Part shown: positions 38,248-48,375 of the stretch, piece after piece | Numbering within the stretch: the first letter of the stretch is position 1 | How the letters are laid out: each line of letters begins with the position of its first letter | Source: Rhizobium terricola | GTDB taxonomy: Bacteria > Pseudomonadota > Alphaproteobacteria > Rhizobiales > Rhizobiaceae | Assembly: GCF_012927355.1 (NCBI RefSeq) | Contig: NZ_JABBGK010000001.1 | Location: forward strand, 1,296,649-1,360,648 | Length of the DNA: 64,000 nucleotides | Reading direction: 5' to 3' | Translations under genes and position numbers: made by a program | Notes under the pieces: model-generated | Seen by the model: the letters and a program-made list of their open reading frames with translations, nothing else | Told to the model about the DNA's origin: nothing | The model's database searches: none

Positions 38248-38790
38248 TCAATTGGGCGTTCTGACCGGCATCCACATCGATCGGTCGATCTCAAATCGCC
38301 GGCAGGGAACGTCATCGATGACGATCGGCTCGCACTCCCGCATGCCGATCTTTTGCATCACGCGGATCGAAGCGCCGTTTTCGGCCTGGGCAAAGGCCGT
38401 GAATCGGTCGGCGAAACCCTTGTCGAAAAACCAGCCGGTGAGAGTTCTGGCAATCTCGGTCGCATAGCCCCTGCCCCAGGCCTCGCGGCAGAAGGAATAG
38501 CCAAGTTCGAAGCCTTCGGTTTCGGCAAACCAGGAGAAACCGGCCCGGCCGACAAAATCCCCGCTGTCGCGCGCGACCAGCTTGAACTTGGTGACGCCAT
38601 GCTGCCGATATTCTTCGATCCAGGAAGCGAGACGGGCTTCGGCCTTTTTCAGGTCCCACGGTTTTCCGCCCGACAGGTAGCGCGACGTCTCCGCCGTGCC
38701 GTGCAACCTCTGCACCAGACCGGCATCGTCTAACCGCCAGTTCAGAACGTCGAGCCGCGCGGACAACAGGATTGGCCCGTCGGCGCTCAT
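38248..38790 (-). CDS. GNAT-family N-acetyltransferase (RimJ/RimL type)
   Basis: 180 residues. The fold is recognised from the N-terminal strand [10 protein letters not shown] and the acetyl-CoA-binding segment [15 protein letters not shown]; the C-terminal part has [10 protein letters not shown], also typical. The acceptor is unknown. Its ATG overlaps the anmK stop (ATGA), so the two genes are translated together. Confidence 0.88.
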   Translation of the reverse strand: MSADGPILLSARLDVLNWRLDDAGLVQRLHGTAETSRYLSGGKPWDLKKAEARLASWIEEYRQHGVTKFKLVARDSGDFVGRAGFSWFAETEGFELGYSFCREAWGRGYATEIARTLTGWFFDKGFADRFTAFAQAENGASIRVMQKIGMRECEPIVIDDVPCRRFEIDRSMWMPVRTPN

Positions 38791-39920
38791 CGTCCCGCGT
38801 CGCCGGTCAGCCTAGGAGCCCGCGCCAGCACACCGCCGGTGACGGGTTCGCGGACGCCGGTCGTTCCCGGAAAGGTCAGCGGCAAGCGGCGAAGAGACCG
38901 CGCGGCGAGATAGGCCCAGGCCTCGGCTTCCATCGCATCGCCGTCGAAACCCGCCTGTTCGGCGGAGAGCACGACCGATCCGGAGCGAGCGGCCAGCGTT
39001 TCGAGGTCCTTCATGATTACCCGGTTGTGACGTCCCCCGCCGCAGATGACGAAGGTTTTGGGCATGTGTTCGAGATGGCCGGCGGAACGGATGATCGCGG
39101 CGGCCGTGACATAAGCGAGCGTGCGCGCGCCGTCGTGCAGTTCCGCCTCGTCGGACGCCGGCGGACGGAAGTCGTTGCGGTCCAGCGAGCGGCGCTTTTC
39201 CACGGTGAAGAAGGGATGGTCGAGATAACGTTCGGCGAGTGGCACCAGAACAGTGCCCTCCGCTGCGATCCGACCGCCCTGATCGTAGGGCACGCCGGCC
39301 TCGGCCTCGACCCACTGATCGATCAGCGTGTTGCCCGGGCCGCTGTCATAGGCCCGCAAGCCGCCCTCGTCGTCGATTGCCGTCAGATTGGAGATACCGC
39401 CGATGTTGACGAAGCAGATGCCACCCTCGCGGTCGCGAAGGGTTGCGGCAAGTGCCCGGTGATAGGCCGGCACCAGCGGCGCACCCTGGCCACCCCGGCG
39501 CATGTCTTCGGCCCTCATGTCAAAGACGACGTCGATCCCGGTTTCGCGCGCCAGCAGCGGCCCGTCGCCGATCTGGACGGTCAGGGCCTGTTCCGGCCGG
39601 TGCAACACGGTCTGGCCGTGGAAACCGACCACATCCACATCGCCGGAGGAAATGTCGAACTTCGCCAGGAATGTCTTGACCGCCTCGGCATGGCGGAGGG
39701 TCAGTTCGCGTTCCAGGTCCGCGAGGCTACCCGGCCGCTGGCTGCGCTCGGCAATCCCCCGGGCGTCCTCGAGACCCTTCTTCAGGCGATCGCGAAAGGC
39801 GGGCTCGTAGGGCACGGCGAGAAACGGCCCCCGCTCGACCAGAGCCTCCCCGTCCGTGGTCAACATCGCAACATCGATGCCGTCCATCGACGTGCCGCTC
39901 ATCAGTCCGATCACTCTCAT
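38787..39920 (-). CDS. anmK: Anhydro-N-acetylmuramic acid kinase
   Basis: 377 residues. The start [20 protein letters not shown] is the family signature, and NIGGISNLT and [10 protein letters not shown] are ATPase-fold elements. AnmK phosphorylates and opens 1,6-anhydroMurNAc during peptidoglycan recycling. ATG 39920 is chosen; the in-frame ATG at 40001 adds 27 residues without family character. It is divergent from tyrS, as in many alphaproteobacteria. Confidence 0.95.
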   Translation of the reverse strand: MRVIGLMSGTSMDGIDVAMLTTDGEALVERGPFLAVPYEPAFRDRLKKGLEDARGIAERSQRPGSLADLERELTLRHAEAVKTFLAKFDISSGDVDVVGFHGQTVLHRPEQALTVQIGDGPLLARETGIDVVFDMRAEDMRRGGQGAPLVPAYHRALAATLRDREGGICFVNIGGISNLTAIDDEGGLRAYDSGPGNTLIDQWVEAEAGVPYDQGGRIAAEGTVLVPLAERYLDHPFFTVEKRRSLDRNDFRPPASDEAELHDGARTLAYVTAAAIIRSAGHLEHMPKTFVICGGGRHNRVIMKDLETLAARSGSVVLSAEQAGFDGDAMEAEAWAYLAARSLRRLPLTFPGTTGVREPVTGGVLARAPRLTGDAGR

Positions 39921-40061
39921 CCGCTGGCCCAAGGTCTCGCATCTCCGATTCGAATGATCCCGATGACCAACATTCATGGCCGAAACGGGTGCACTTTTCA
40001 AAAAACAATGCTAAAGCCCCGGCGATTTCCCGTTTTGCACGAGTAAGAAAGCCTGAAGGCC

Positions 40062-41318
40062 ATGACGAAGTTCAAGTCCGATTTCCTCCGCACCATGCAC
40101 GAGCGCGGCTTCATTCATCAGATCTCCGATGAAAGCGGCCTCGACGACCTGCTCGCCAAGGAAACCGTGACGGCCTATATCGGCTTCGACCCGACGGCCC
40201 CGTCGCTCCATGCCGGCGGCCTGATCCAGATCATGCTGCTGCACTGGTTCCAGGCGACCGGTCACCGGCCGATCTCGCTGATGGGCGGCGGCACCGGCAT
40301 GGTCGGCGATCCGTCCTTCAAGGAAGAGGCCCGCCAGCTGATGACGGTCGATACGATCGAGAGCAACATCTCCTCGATCAAGAAGGTCTTCTCCAACTAC
40401 CTCGACTACGACAAGGGCCCGAAGGGTGGCGCCCTGATGATCAACAACGCCGAGTGGCTGCGTTCGCTCAACTATCTTGAATTCTTGCGCGACGTGGGCC
40501 GTCATTTCTCCGTCAACCGGATGCTGTCCTTCGACAGCGTAAAGACGCGTCTCGACCGCGAACAGTCGCTGTCGTTCCTCGAGTTCAACTACATGATCCT
40601 GCAGGCCTATGACTTCGTCGAACTGGCCAAGCGCTACGACTGCCGGCTGCAGATGGGCGGTTCGGACCAGTGGGGCAACATCATCAACGGTATCGACCTC
40701 GGCCACCGCATGGGCACGCAGCAGCTCTACGCGATGACGTCGCCGCTGCTCACCACGTCTTCGGGCGCCAAGATGGGCAAGTCCGTCAACGGCGCCGTGT
40801 GGCTCAACCCGGACATGCTGTCGGCCTATGACTTCTGGCAGTACTGGCGCAATACGGAAGACGCGGACGTGGTGCGCTTCCTCAAGCTCTACACGACGCT
40901 GCCGATGGCGGAGATCGGCCGGCTGGCGCAGCTCGGCGGCTCCGAAATCAACGAAGTGAAGAAGATCCTCGCGACCGAGATCACCGCGATGCTGCACGGC
41001 CGCGAGGCAGCCGAGCAGGCAGCCGAGACCGCCCGCAAGACCTTCGAGGAAGGCGCGCTTTCGGAAAATCTCCCGTCGGTCGAGGTTCCCGCCGGCGAAC
41101 TCGACGCCGGGATCGGTCTCCTTTCGCTGATCGTCCGCGCCGGTCTTGCCGCTTCGAACGGCGAGGCTCGCCGTCACGTCCAGGGTGGCGCGGTCAAAAT
41201 CAACGATGCCGCGGTCAGCGACGAGCGCATGTCGGTCGGCACTGGGCAGATGTCCGCCGATGGCGTCATCAAGCTTTCGCTCGGCAAGAAGAAGCATATC
41301 CTGATCCGCGCGATCTGA
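40062..41318 (+). CDS. tyrS: Tyrosyl-tRNA synthetase
   Basis: 418 residues. The HIGH-type motif is HAGG (about residue 52), the KMSKS-type motif is AKMGKSVNG, and [12 protein letters not shown] is the tyrosine-site signature. A C-terminal S4-like RNA-binding domain ([20 protein letters not shown]) follows. GAAGG precedes ATG 40062. A strong terminator follows the stop. Confidence 0.97.
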   Translation: MTKFKSDFLRTMHERGFIHQISDESGLDDLLAKETVTAYIGFDPTAPSLHAGGLIQIMLLHWFQATGHRPISLMGGGTGMVGDPSFKEEARQLMTVDTIESNISSIKKVFSNYLDYDKGPKGGALMINNAEWLRSLNYLEFLRDVGRHFSVNRMLSFDSVKTRLDREQSLSFLEFNYMILQAYDFVELAKRYDCRLQMGGSDQWGNIINGIDLGHRMGTQQLYAMTSPLLTTSSGAKMGKSVNGAVWLNPDMLSAYDFWQYWRNTEDADVVRFLKLYTTLPMAEIGRLAQLGGSEINEVKKILATEITAMLHGREAAEQAAETARKTFEEGALSENLPSVEVPAGELDAGIGLLSLIVRAGLAASNGEARRHVQGGAVKINDAAVSDERMSVGTGQMSADGVIKLSLGKKKHILIRAI

Positions 41319-41341
41319 TCCCGACGGAGCGATTTTTCAAG

Positions 41342-41371
41342 GCGGCCCGGCTTCATCCGGGCCGCTTTTTT
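41342..41371 (+). terminator. Intrinsic terminator of tyrS
   Basis: GCGGCCCGG and CCGGGCCGC form a 9-bp stem with loop CTTCAT, followed by six T. Confidence 0.94.
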
Positions 41372-41851
41372 GTGGCCTACCGTCCACCACTGGCCCAAAT
41401 TCGGACATTGCGCGTCCTTCGGCGGAAAAAAATGTACCTTCTCAAAAATTTTTTTGGCCTCGGAATCTGCAGTCTTGCGGCCGTCGGCGAGCGGAAACCA
41501 ACGGCTGATCGGTTCAAGCGAGGTCTTCCGGCGGACGTATCACGCCTTGCACGCGAAGCCTGAGCGATCACAGCAGCCCATCGGGCCAGGCCTCGAATGT
41601 TCAGATAAAATTACGCGATTCCAATGACTTGAATTGCGTTTTGTCGCCTCCCCACCAGAGAACCGGAAGCTGATCGGTAAAATTCGAGACAAATTTTCCG
41701 AGAATTTTCGCCAAATACAAATCTAATTTTATACTTGTTTTATTCTTGTTTTCCGTTGTTTTTACTCGATTAAAGCGCGTTTTTTACTTCGGTATTTTGC
41801 GAGCGATAAAAAGATCGATGGCAATGTCTCTCCAACACGGGGAGACGACCA
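41372..41851. other. Intergenic region, AT-rich in its second half
   Basis: 480 nt without a supported gene. A 43-codon frame from ATG 41432 (MYLLKNFFGLGICSLAAVGE) exists but has no clear ribosome site or homology. From about 41640 to 41820 the base composition drops sharply in GC, with runs such as TTTTATACTTGTTTTATTC, in contrast to the surrounding GC-rich DNA. It should hold the promoter of the following secreted protein and possibly binding sites for an AT-preferring regulator. Confidence 0.55.
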
Positions 41852-42463
41852 ATGACAACAAGAAAAACTCTGGGGATTGGACTCTTGACCATCGCACTGA
41901 CCGGCGCTCTTGCGCTGCCGGCGATGGCGGTACCGGCGAACATGCGTATCGTCGGCAAGGCCAATCCGCCCATCGGACATTATGAATTCTGCAAGACCTA
42001 TAGCGGCGAATGCGCCGCGAACGGTGGCGACGCCGGCCCAGCCGCGCTGGACGAACAGAACTGGAAGGCGCTGCTCGACGTCAACTACACGGTCAACAGT
42101 TCGATCACGCCGCTCACCGACCAGGACATCTACGGCGTGGAGGAACGTTGGGCCTACCCGCGCTCCGTCGGCGACTGCGAAGACTTCGCGCTATTGAAGC
42201 GCAAGATCCTCATCGACCGCGGCTTCTCGCCTTCCGACCTGCTGATGACGGTGGTTCTGCAACCCAACGGCGAAGGACATGCCGTGCTGACCGTCCGCAC
42301 CGACCATGGCGATTTCATTCTCGACAACATGCGCAACAAGGTGCTGCTGTGGTCGGATACCGAATACACCTATCTGAAGCGCCAATCGTCCGACGATCCG
42401 GGTCGATGGGTCAAGCTTCAGGACGGCCGCGCAACCGCAGTGGGTAGCGTCGGCACAAACTAG
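41852..42463 (+). CDS. Bacterial transglutaminase-like cysteine proteinase (BTLCP, DUF920)
   Basis: 203 residues. The signal peptide (TLGIGLLTIALTGALALPAM) ends near AMAVPAN, so the protein is exported. The catalytic triad pattern is visible: Cys in VGDCEDFALLKRKIL, His in GEGHAVLTVRT, Asp in FILDNMRN. BTLCP proteins are mostly uncharacterised; some act in adhesion-protein processing in other proteobacteria (LapG family). No LapD/LapA partner is in the window. A strong terminator follows. Confidence 0.88.
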   Translation: MTTRKTLGIGLLTIALTGALALPAMAVPANMRIVGKANPPIGHYEFCKTYSGECAANGGDAGPAALDEQNWKALLDVNYTVNSSITPLTDQDIYGVEERWAYPRSVGDCEDFALLKRKILIDRGFSPSDLLMTVVLQPNGEGHAVLTVRTDHGDFILDNMRNKVLLWSDTEYTYLKRQSSDDPGRWVKLQDGRATAVGSVGTN

Positions 42464-42542
42464 GCCTTCGCGACGTCGCGAAGACCGACAAGCTTCTGGC
42501 CCGGTCCGTCCCCCGCATACCCCGTCCCCGACCGGAGCCACC

Positions 42543-42582
42543 GAGCCGGTCCCGTCCAACCGGGACCGGCTCCTCTTTTTCT
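42543..42582 (+). terminator. Intrinsic terminator
   Basis: GAGCCGGTCCCG and CGGGACCGGCTC form a perfect 12-bp stem, loop TCCAAC, followed by CTCTTTTTCTT. Confidence 0.95.
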
Positions 42583-42751
42583 TCCCGCACGACCCGTCGG
42601 CATCCAGCACGCCAGAGCCACACGCCGCTTAACGCCACATTAACCATAATATCCGAGTTTCAGCCCTGTCGTGCGCGCTGGAATCGATCCGCGCGGTGCT
42701 TCGTGCCGCCGGCCGGAGCGCGGGATCTCACGGATCAACGGGAGCGGAGCG

Positions 42752-43543
42752 ATGCGGATGACAGATCAGGCAAGCAGCCCGAACGAGCATGCGCCCCTCA
42801 TCTCGAACCGTTTCATCACCATCGCCATGGCGGCCGTCGGCATGCTGGCGCTTCTTTCCGTCGGAATCAGCATCATCGGCCAGACCTTCGGCGAGCGGTG
42901 GTCGCTCGGAGGGCACACCGACAGCCCTTCCCCTCTCGACATCACCATCGGCCTCGACCGCCTGCAACTGCCGGCGAATACCGTCCGATTCGAAGAACAG
43001 CGCGCAAGCGGCCCGACGGAGCGGCTCGACCTCTCGCTCCTGTGGCCTGAGATGACCGGGTACACGAAGGAGAACCGGCGCCGGTTCGATGACGTCAGCC
43101 GCGCCGACACCCTCCTCTTCCTGCAGTTGTCGCAAAGCACCATGTCGCGCGATATGTCAGGCCGGCTCGATCCGATCTATTCGCTTCTCTTCGACGGCCC
43201 GCCGGAGCCGGGACCGCACGGCCTCAGCCTGCACCGTTTCAAGGCGGGGACCGGCTACGATGGAGAGGTCCTGCTTACCGCCACACGCGACGGAAAACCG
43301 GATTATGCCGTGCGCTGCATCCTGCCGAAATCGCCCGACGAGGCAAACGGCGGCGACTGCCAGCGTGATATTCATGTCGGACGGGACCTCACCGTGCTCT
43401 ACCGCTTCTCCAGCACGCTGCTTGGCGACTGGCAGGCTATCGACGCCGCCATCGAAGCCTATGTGAACGCCCGGGTCACCGGCGCTGCGCCGTCGAAACT
43501 GAAACAAATGCCGCCCAGTTCGGCAACGAAGCATTCATCATAA
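42752..43543 (+). CDS. Hypothetical single-pass membrane protein
   Basis: 263 residues. One hydrophobic helix (FITIAMAAVGMLALLSVGIS, about residues 23-42) anchors a periplasmic domain of about 215 residues. That domain begins with TIGLDRLQLPANTVRFEEQR and includes RCILPKSPDEANGGDCQRDI, where two cysteines might form a disulfide. No family was recognised. ATG 42752 has GGAG about 8 nt upstream. It precedes the D-Ala-D-Ala carboxypeptidase gene on the same strand by less than 100 nt, so an envelope role is plausible. Confidence 0.72.
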   Translation: MRMTDQASSPNEHAPLISNRFITIAMAAVGMLALLSVGISIIGQTFGERWSLGGHTDSPSPLDITIGLDRLQLPANTVRFEEQRASGPTERLDLSLLWPEMTGYTKENRRRFDDVSRADTLLFLQLSQSTMSRDMSGRLDPIYSLLFDGPPEPGPHGLSLHRFKAGTGYDGEVLLTATRDGKPDYAVRCILPKSPDEANGGDCQRDIHVGRDLTVLYRFSSTLLGDWQAIDAAIEAYVNARVTGAAPSKLKQMPPSSATKHSS

Positions 43544-43620
43544 ACCTCTTGGTAAGGCTGTTTCCGTATCTTCGCCTGAAGTGGTCGCGTGGGGGTGCGT
43601 CCGATCCGAAATTACAGCAT

Positions 43621-45126
43621 GTGAAGAGTCTCGCGGTGAAAAATACAATCCGACGCCTTAACCTCGCTTCCCAGATGCGCACACTGGCCGTCGCCGCTCT
43701 GGTACTGGTGACTGCATTGGGCATGAATGTCTCGACGGCCTCAGCAAAGCCGACCTACGGGGCCATCGTCGTCGACGCGAAGACCGGCAAGGTGCTCTAC
43801 AGCGACAATGCCGACTCGTTGCGCTACCCCGCATCTCTCACCAAGATGATGACGCTCTACCTGACCTTCGAAGCGCTCGAGGCCGGCCGTGTCCGCCTGG
43901 ACAGCAGGGTGCCGGTATCGAAGAACGCGGCGGCCGAACCTCCGTCGAAGCTCGGCGTCGGCGCCGGCCGTTCGGTCACCGTCGAACAGGCGATCCTCGC
44001 ACTCGTCACGCGGTCGGCAAACGACATGGCGACGGCCCTCGGCGAATATCTCGGCGGCTCGGAAGCGCGGTTCGCGCAGATGATGACGGCAAAGGCCCGC
44101 AGCCTCGGCATGACCAAGACGACCTATCGAAATGCGCATGGCCTGCCGAACACGGCGCAGATGACGACGGCTCGTGATCAGGCCCGCCTCGGTATCGCCC
44201 TTCGCCAGCACTTCCCGCAGTATTACGGTTATTTCTCCACCCGCAGCTTCAAGTTCGGCAAGCAGGTGATCGGCAACCACAATCGCCTGCTCGGCGTCGT
44301 GCGCGGTGTCGACGGCATCAAGACCGGCTACACCCGGGCCGCCGGCTTCAACCTCGTGACTTCCGCCCAGGCCGACGGGCGTTCGATCGTCGGTGTCGTG
44401 ATGGGCGCCCCGTCTGGCGCGAACCGCAATGCCAGGATGACCAAGCTGGTCGAAGCCTACCTGCCCAAGGCGTCCCGTTCGGGTGGTGGCGACCTGATTG
44501 CCAAGATGAACACCTCCGTTGCTCCCGCCGCAGCAGCAGAAGCCGCCGAGGCTCCTGAGGTCCCAGCGTCCGTCGCGTCCGTTTCCTCGCTGCCGTCGAC
44601 CGGCCCGCTGCCGGAAACCCGCTACGAGACTGCCCCGCTCGCCTCCGCCTATGCTGCACCGGCCAACGACAATGCCGCCGGAGCTGCGCTTAAGTCTGCG
44701 CGGGGCGAACCGCCGCGCTTGCTGACCGCGCCCGTTCCGCAGCCGGCCCCGGCATACATGCCCGACACCGAGGCGTCAGTAGCTCCGGCTGAATCCAGCA
44801 AGAACAAGAACGTCGAGACGGCGTCGGCTGCTCCTGTCGAAGTCGACGAAACGACGACGGCCTCCACCCCCGCATCCGCTTCCGGATGGGTCATCCAGAT
44901 CGGCACGTCGCCGGATCGGGACCAGGCCATGGACCTTCTGCGCAAGGCGCAGGACAAAGGCGGCAAGGTATTGCGTTCCGCCACCCCCTTCACGGTCGCC
45001 TTCAACACCGGTTCGGAGAAGCTCTACCGCGCCCGATTCGGTGGTTTCGACGACCAGAAGACCGCCGTCAATGCATGCAAGTCTCTGAAGAAAAAGGGAA
45101 TCGGCTGCTGGGCTGCTTCGCAGTAA
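43621..45126 (+). CDS. D-alanyl-D-alanine carboxypeptidase (PBP5/6 type) with SPOR domain
   Basis: About 501 residues from GTG 43621. The true start is uncertain: TTG 43549 and ATG 43675 are also in frame, and the signal peptide lies within MRTLAVAALVLVTALGMNVS. The three penicilloyl serine motifs are SLTK in RYPASLTKMM, SAN in RSANDMA, and KTG in GIKTGYTR. A Pro/Ala-rich linker of about 150 residues leads to a C-terminal SPOR domain (SGWVIQIGTSPDRDQAMDLL, then YRARFGGFDD). SPOR domains bind denuded septal glycan, so the enzyme may trim peptide stems at division sites. Confidence 0.88.
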   Translation: MKSLAVKNTIRRLNLASQMRTLAVAALVLVTALGMNVSTASAKPTYGAIVVDAKTGKVLYSDNADSLRYPASLTKMMTLYLTFEALEAGRVRLDSRVPVSKNAAAEPPSKLGVGAGRSVTVEQAILALVTRSANDMATALGEYLGGSEARFAQMMTAKARSLGMTKTTYRNAHGLPNTAQMTTARDQARLGIALRQHFPQYYGYFSTRSFKFGKQVIGNHNRLLGVVRGVDGIKTGYTRAAGFNLVTSAQADGRSIVGVVMGAPSGANRNARMTKLVEAYLPKASRSGGGDLIAKMNTSVAPAAAAEAAEAPEVPASVASVSSLPSTGPLPETRYETAPLASAYAAPANDNAAGAALKSARGEPPRLLTAPVPQPAPAYMPDTEASVAPAESSKNKNVETASAAPVEVDETTTASTPASASGWVIQIGTSPDRDQAMDLLRKAQDKGGKVLRSATPFTVAFNTGSEKLYRARFGGFDDQKTAVNACKSLKKKGIGCWAASQ

Positions 45127-45172
45127 GGCTCAGAAGCCAACCTCGATTTTTATCGCGTACGAGGTAATGAAC

Positions 45173-45445
45173 ATGGCATCGAACGAGAAGCACTACGAAC
45201 TCGCGCCGACGCAGGACAACGGCAGCAGCGGCGCGCCCTACGCGCTGCATCCGCTGCACGAGGCCGCCTACCGGATTGCCGATCTAGGCCTTAACCGGAA
45301 GCGCGGCTCGCGCACCAAGGATCTGATCGGCCTGCTGCTCAGCCACGGCGCGCGCGCCTGGCGCTATTCGCAGCCGGAGGCGAACATCCACCTGCACGTC
45401 TCGTCGCATGGTGGCCGTTTCCCCGTCGTCCTGCGGCTCCGCTGA
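45173..45445 (+). CDS. Hypothetical small protein
   Basis: 90 residues, basic in the second half ([20 protein letters not shown]) and ending [18 protein letters not shown] lies 7 nt before ATG 45173; ATG 45167 in frame is an alternative. No signal peptide or family was recognised. It lies 20 nt upstream of the gamma-carbonic anhydrase-like gene on the same strand and is probably co-transcribed with it. Confidence 0.55.
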   Translation: MASNEKHYELAPTQDNGSSGAPYALHPLHEAAYRIADLGLNRKRGSRTKDLIGLLLSHGARAWRYSQPEANIHLHVSSHGGRFPVVLRLR

Positions 45446-45465
45446 AGCACTACCCGGAGCACCCG

Positions 45466-45993
45466 ATGCCTCTCTATTCGCTCGGCAACCTGACGCCGAA
45501 GACGCCGGCCGCCGACCGGTTCTGGATCGCACCCGATGCGCATGTGATCGGCCAGGTCGAACTCGGTCTCGATGTCGGCATCTGGTTCGGCGCCGTGCTG
45601 CGCGGCGACAACGAACCGATCGTGATCGGCGAAGCCACGAACATCCAGGAAGGCGTGATGATCCATACCGATCCGCGCTTTCCGGTGACCATCGGCAAGG
45701 GCTGCACGATCGGCCACCACGCCATCGTGCACGGCTGCACGATCGGCGACAATTCGCTGGTCGGCATGGGGGCGACGATCCTCAACGGCGCCCGCATCGG
45801 CAACAACTGCCTCGTCGGGGCGAATGCGCTGATCACCGAGGGCAAGGAATTTCCCGACAATTCGCTGATCGTCGGTTCACCGGCACGCGTCGTACGCACG
45901 CTCGACGACGTTGCCGCCGCCGGCCTCGGTCGATCGGCCGAGAGCTATGTGCGCAACTGGCAGCGCTTTGCACGCGATCTCAAGGAAATCTGA
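45466..45993 (+). CDS. Gamma-carbonic anhydrase-like hexapeptide-repeat protein
   Basis: 175 residues. Left-handed beta-helix repeats of the (I/L/V)GxxxxI type run from about 40 to 145. Zinc-ligand-type histidines are visible in MIHTD and [12 protein letters not shown]. Similar to YrdA/PaaY/CaiE proteins, many of which lack proven carbonic anhydrase activity. The function is therefore given at family level only. Confidence 0.9.
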   Translation: MPLYSLGNLTPKTPAADRFWIAPDAHVIGQVELGLDVGIWFGAVLRGDNEPIVIGEATNIQEGVMIHTDPRFPVTIGKGCTIGHHAIVHGCTIGDNSLVGMGATILNGARIGNNCLVGANALITEGKEFPDNSLIVGSPARVVRTLDDVAAAGLGRSAESYVRNWQRFARDLKEI

Positions 45994-46029
45994 GAGCGAC
46001 TCGGGCAGTTCCAACCGATCGCGCGTCGA

Positions 46030-46428
46030 TCAGGCAGCACACCCGGCGCAGAGCCCGCGGATCTCGATCGTCGTCTTTTCAGCCTTGAAGCGCCTACCCT
46101 TGGCCCAGTCGGCGAGACGGTGATCGATCGCGTGGTCGTGGAATTCCTCGACCTGACCGCACTTGTTGCAGATGGCGAAGGCGACCGTGCCATGGGCGCA
46201 GCAGTCGCTTTGCGGATGCGCGCAGGCGACAAAGGCATTGATGCTCTCCAGACGGTGCACGAGACCGAATTCCACCAGCTTGTCGAGCGCGCGATAGACC
46301 TGAAGCGGGGCGCGAAAACCCTTGTCCCGCAGTAGGTCAAGAATACCGTAGGCAGACAGCGGCGCGTGCGAGGCGGAAAGCGCGTCGAAGACGAGCGACT
46401 GGTTCTTCGTCAGTTGCGGCTGGGTCAT
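46030..46428 (-). CDS. zur: Zinc uptake regulator, Fur family
   Basis: 132 residues. The winged helix (YGILDLLRDKGFRAPLQVYR, then ALDKLVEFGLVHRLES) and zinc ligands ICNKCG and LCAGCAA are visible; the position after znuB supports Zur rather than Fur or Irr. With zinc bound it should repress the znu genes through the dyads described at 48333 and 49421. It lies 7 nt after znuB, so it is probably autoregulated with znuCB. Confidence 0.93.
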   Translation of the reverse strand: MTQPQLTKNQSLVFDALSASHAPLSAYGILDLLRDKGFRAPLQVYRALDKLVEFGLVHRLESINAFVACAHPQSDCCAHGTVAFAICNKCGQVEEFHDHAIDHRLADWAKGRRFKAEKTTIEIRGLCAGCAA

Positions 46429-46435
46429 GGCATCC

Positions 46436-47248
46436 TCATGCGGCAGGCTTGTCGTGCTGCTGTCGGCGCGGCGACGGCAGAAGACTGAACAGGAACAGGA
46501 TCAGGGCGGCGACGACGATCGAGGGTCCGGACGGCGTGTCGTAGGTCAGAGATCCGAAAAGGCCGATCACGACGGCGACGGCGCCGATCACGGCAGCAAG
46601 CAGCGCCATGACCTCCGGCGTCGCGGAAAAGCGGCGGGCGGCGGCGGCCGGGATGATCAGCAGCGACGTGATCAGCATGATGCCGACGATCTTCATGGCG
46701 ATCGCGATGACGAGCGCCATCAGCAGCATAAAGGCCAAGCGCGCCCGTTCGGGGTGCAGGCCCTCCGCCTCGGCGAGCTCGGCGTTCACTGTGGCTGCCA
46801 ACAAGGGACGCCAGAGCCAGGCGATCAGGCCAAGGACCAATGCGCCGCCGCCCCAGACGACCGCGATATCGGTTGACGTAACGGCAAGAATATCACCGAA
46901 CAGGAAGGCAATGAGGTCGATGCGTACCCAACTCATGAAGGCAACCAGCACGAGGCCGATAGCAAGCGTCGAATGGCTGAGGATGCCGAGCAGCGCGTCG
47001 GCGGACAGCGCCTGCCGCTTCTGAAGCACCAGCAGCAGCAGCGACACCACGGCCGCGACGACGAACACGCTGACCATGAGATTGAGCGAGAAGAGCAGCG
47101 AAAGCGCGACACCCAGCAAGGCCGAATGGGCCATCGTATCGCCGAAATAGGCCATCCGGCGCCAGATGACGAAGCAGCCCAGCGGGCCGGTGGTCAGCGC
47201 AAGGCCGATGCCGGCGAAGATGGCACGCAGGAAGAAATCGTCAAACAT
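46436..47248 (-). CDS. znuB: Zinc ABC transporter permease
   Basis: 270 residues with about eight hydrophobic helices. GLALTTGPLGCFVIWRRMAY and FGDTMAHSALLGVALSLLFS are typical of the ABC-3 permease family. It forms the inner membrane channel with ZnuC. Its start overlaps the znuC end by 8 nt. Confidence 0.94.
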   Translation of the reverse strand: MFDDFFLRAIFAGIGLALTTGPLGCFVIWRRMAYFGDTMAHSALLGVALSLLFSLNLMVSVFVVAAVVSLLLLVLQKRQALSADALLGILSHSTLAIGLVLVAFMSWVRIDLIAFLFGDILAVTSTDIAVVWGGGALVLGLIAWLWRPLLAATVNAELAEAEGLHPERARLAFMLLMALVIAIAMKIVGIMLITSLLIIPAAAARRFSATPEVMALLAAVIGAVAVVIGLFGSLTYDTPSGPSIVVAALILFLFSLLPSPRRQQHDKPAA

Positions 47249-48269
47249 CGCGCTCGGCTCCTGCCCCTGTCATCACGCCTTGCGCGGCCTTCTGCGGAGT
47301 GCCGTGAGCATGGTCGCCGGGTTCATGATGGTGATCTCCGGACGCGCCCGTCGCGTGAGCGTGAGCCGCATGATCGTGCGCGCCGTGGTGATCGTGGCCA
47401 CCCGCGTGGTCATGGGTCGCGTGATCATGGCCGTGGCTTCCATGATCGTGGTCGTGGTCGTGATGGTGGTGGCCGTCGTCGGGGTGACAGTGATCCGTGA
47501 TGGTTCCGTCGCCGTGGCGCACACGTCCGTCGGGCAGATGGGTGTGATCATGATCATGGCTGTAGACCGCGAGGGTTCGGCCGGCATTGGCTCCGAACAA
47601 CCGCATATATTCCGGACTGCGGCTGACGGATGCCGGCGTGCCGCGGCAGCAGACATGGCCATTGAGGCAGATCACGGTGTCGGTCTCGGCCATCACCACA
47701 TGCAGGTCGTGCGAGATCAGCAGGATGCCGCAGCCCGTCTTGTTGCGGATCGAGGTGATGAGATCATAGAGCGCAATCTCGCCGGTGAAGTCGACACCCT
47801 GGACCGGTTCGTCGAGGACCAGCAGGTCCGGCTTGCGGGCAATGGCGCGGGCCAGAAGCGCGCGCTGGAATTCACCTCCGGAAAGATGCTGCACTTCGGC
47901 GCCTGCCAGATGAGCAATGCCCACAGAATCCAAAGCTGCGGAAATCTCTGCATCGCTCAGCCGGACTGTCAGAGTCATCAGCCGCCGGACGGTGAGCGGC
48001 ATGGTCCAGTCGACCGAGAGCTTTTGCGGCACATAGCCAACGCGGAAACCGGAATGACGCTCCACCCTGCCCTCGTCCGGCGACAGCACGCCGATCGCCA
48101 TCTTGGCGCTTGTCGACTTGCCGGACCCGTTCGGTCCGATCAAGGTGACGATCTCGCCACGGCGGACGGAGAAGTCGACGCCGCGCACCAGCCAGCGGCC
48201 GTTGCGCCTTATGCCAGCATTGGAAAGGGTGACGAGGGGTGGCTGTGAACTGATCATCGGTTCGGTCAT
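47241..48269 (-). CDS. znuC: Zinc ABC transporter ATPase with a long histidine-rich C-terminal tail
   Basis: 342 residues from ATG 48269 (48257 and 48296 are other in-frame starts). Walker A LIGPNGSGKST, signature LSGGEFQRALLARA, and Walker B LLVLDEPVQGVD are complete, and the ATPase part ends near residue 236. The remaining 106 residues are rich in His and Asp (for example HHHHDHDHDHGSHGHDH) and should bind zinc in the cytoplasm. It may sense or buffer zinc near the importer; that is inference. Confidence 0.93.
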   Translation of the reverse strand: MTEPMISSQPPLVTLSNAGIRRNGRWLVRGVDFSVRRGEIVTLIGPNGSGKSTSAKMAIGVLSPDEGRVERHSGFRVGYVPQKLSVDWTMPLTVRRLMTLTVRLSDAEISAALDSVGIAHLAGAEVQHLSGGEFQRALLARAIARKPDLLVLDEPVQGVDFTGEIALYDLITSIRNKTGCGILLISHDLHVVMAETDTVICLNGHVCCRGTPASVSRSPEYMRLFGANAGRTLAVYSHDHDHTHLPDGRVRHGDGTITDHCHPDDGHHHHDHDHDHGSHGHDHATHDHAGGHDHHGAHDHAAHAHATGASGDHHHEPGDHAHGTPQKAAQGVMTGAGAERDV

Positions 48270-48332
48270 CGGAGACCCGGAAATTTGGTGTTGCATGATC
48301 CTATGGCACACGTTATAGCATTACGCAATTGA

Positions 48333-48347
48333 TGTAATATTATTACA
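48333..48347. promoter_or_regulatory. Zur-box candidate between znuC and znuA
   Basis: TGTAATATTATTACA is a perfect dyad, extended by A and T on its flanks. It is 28 nt before the znuA start and 63 nt before the znuC start, so it can control both directions. Confidence 0.75.
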
Positions 48348-48375
48348 TTACGATCGCAATAGGGAGCATCACACC

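Noticed and set aside
41432-41563. 43-codon ORF after tyrS
   Set aside because: No clear ribosome site, no recognisable homology, and codon use unlike the neighbours; kept only as a note in the intergenic description.
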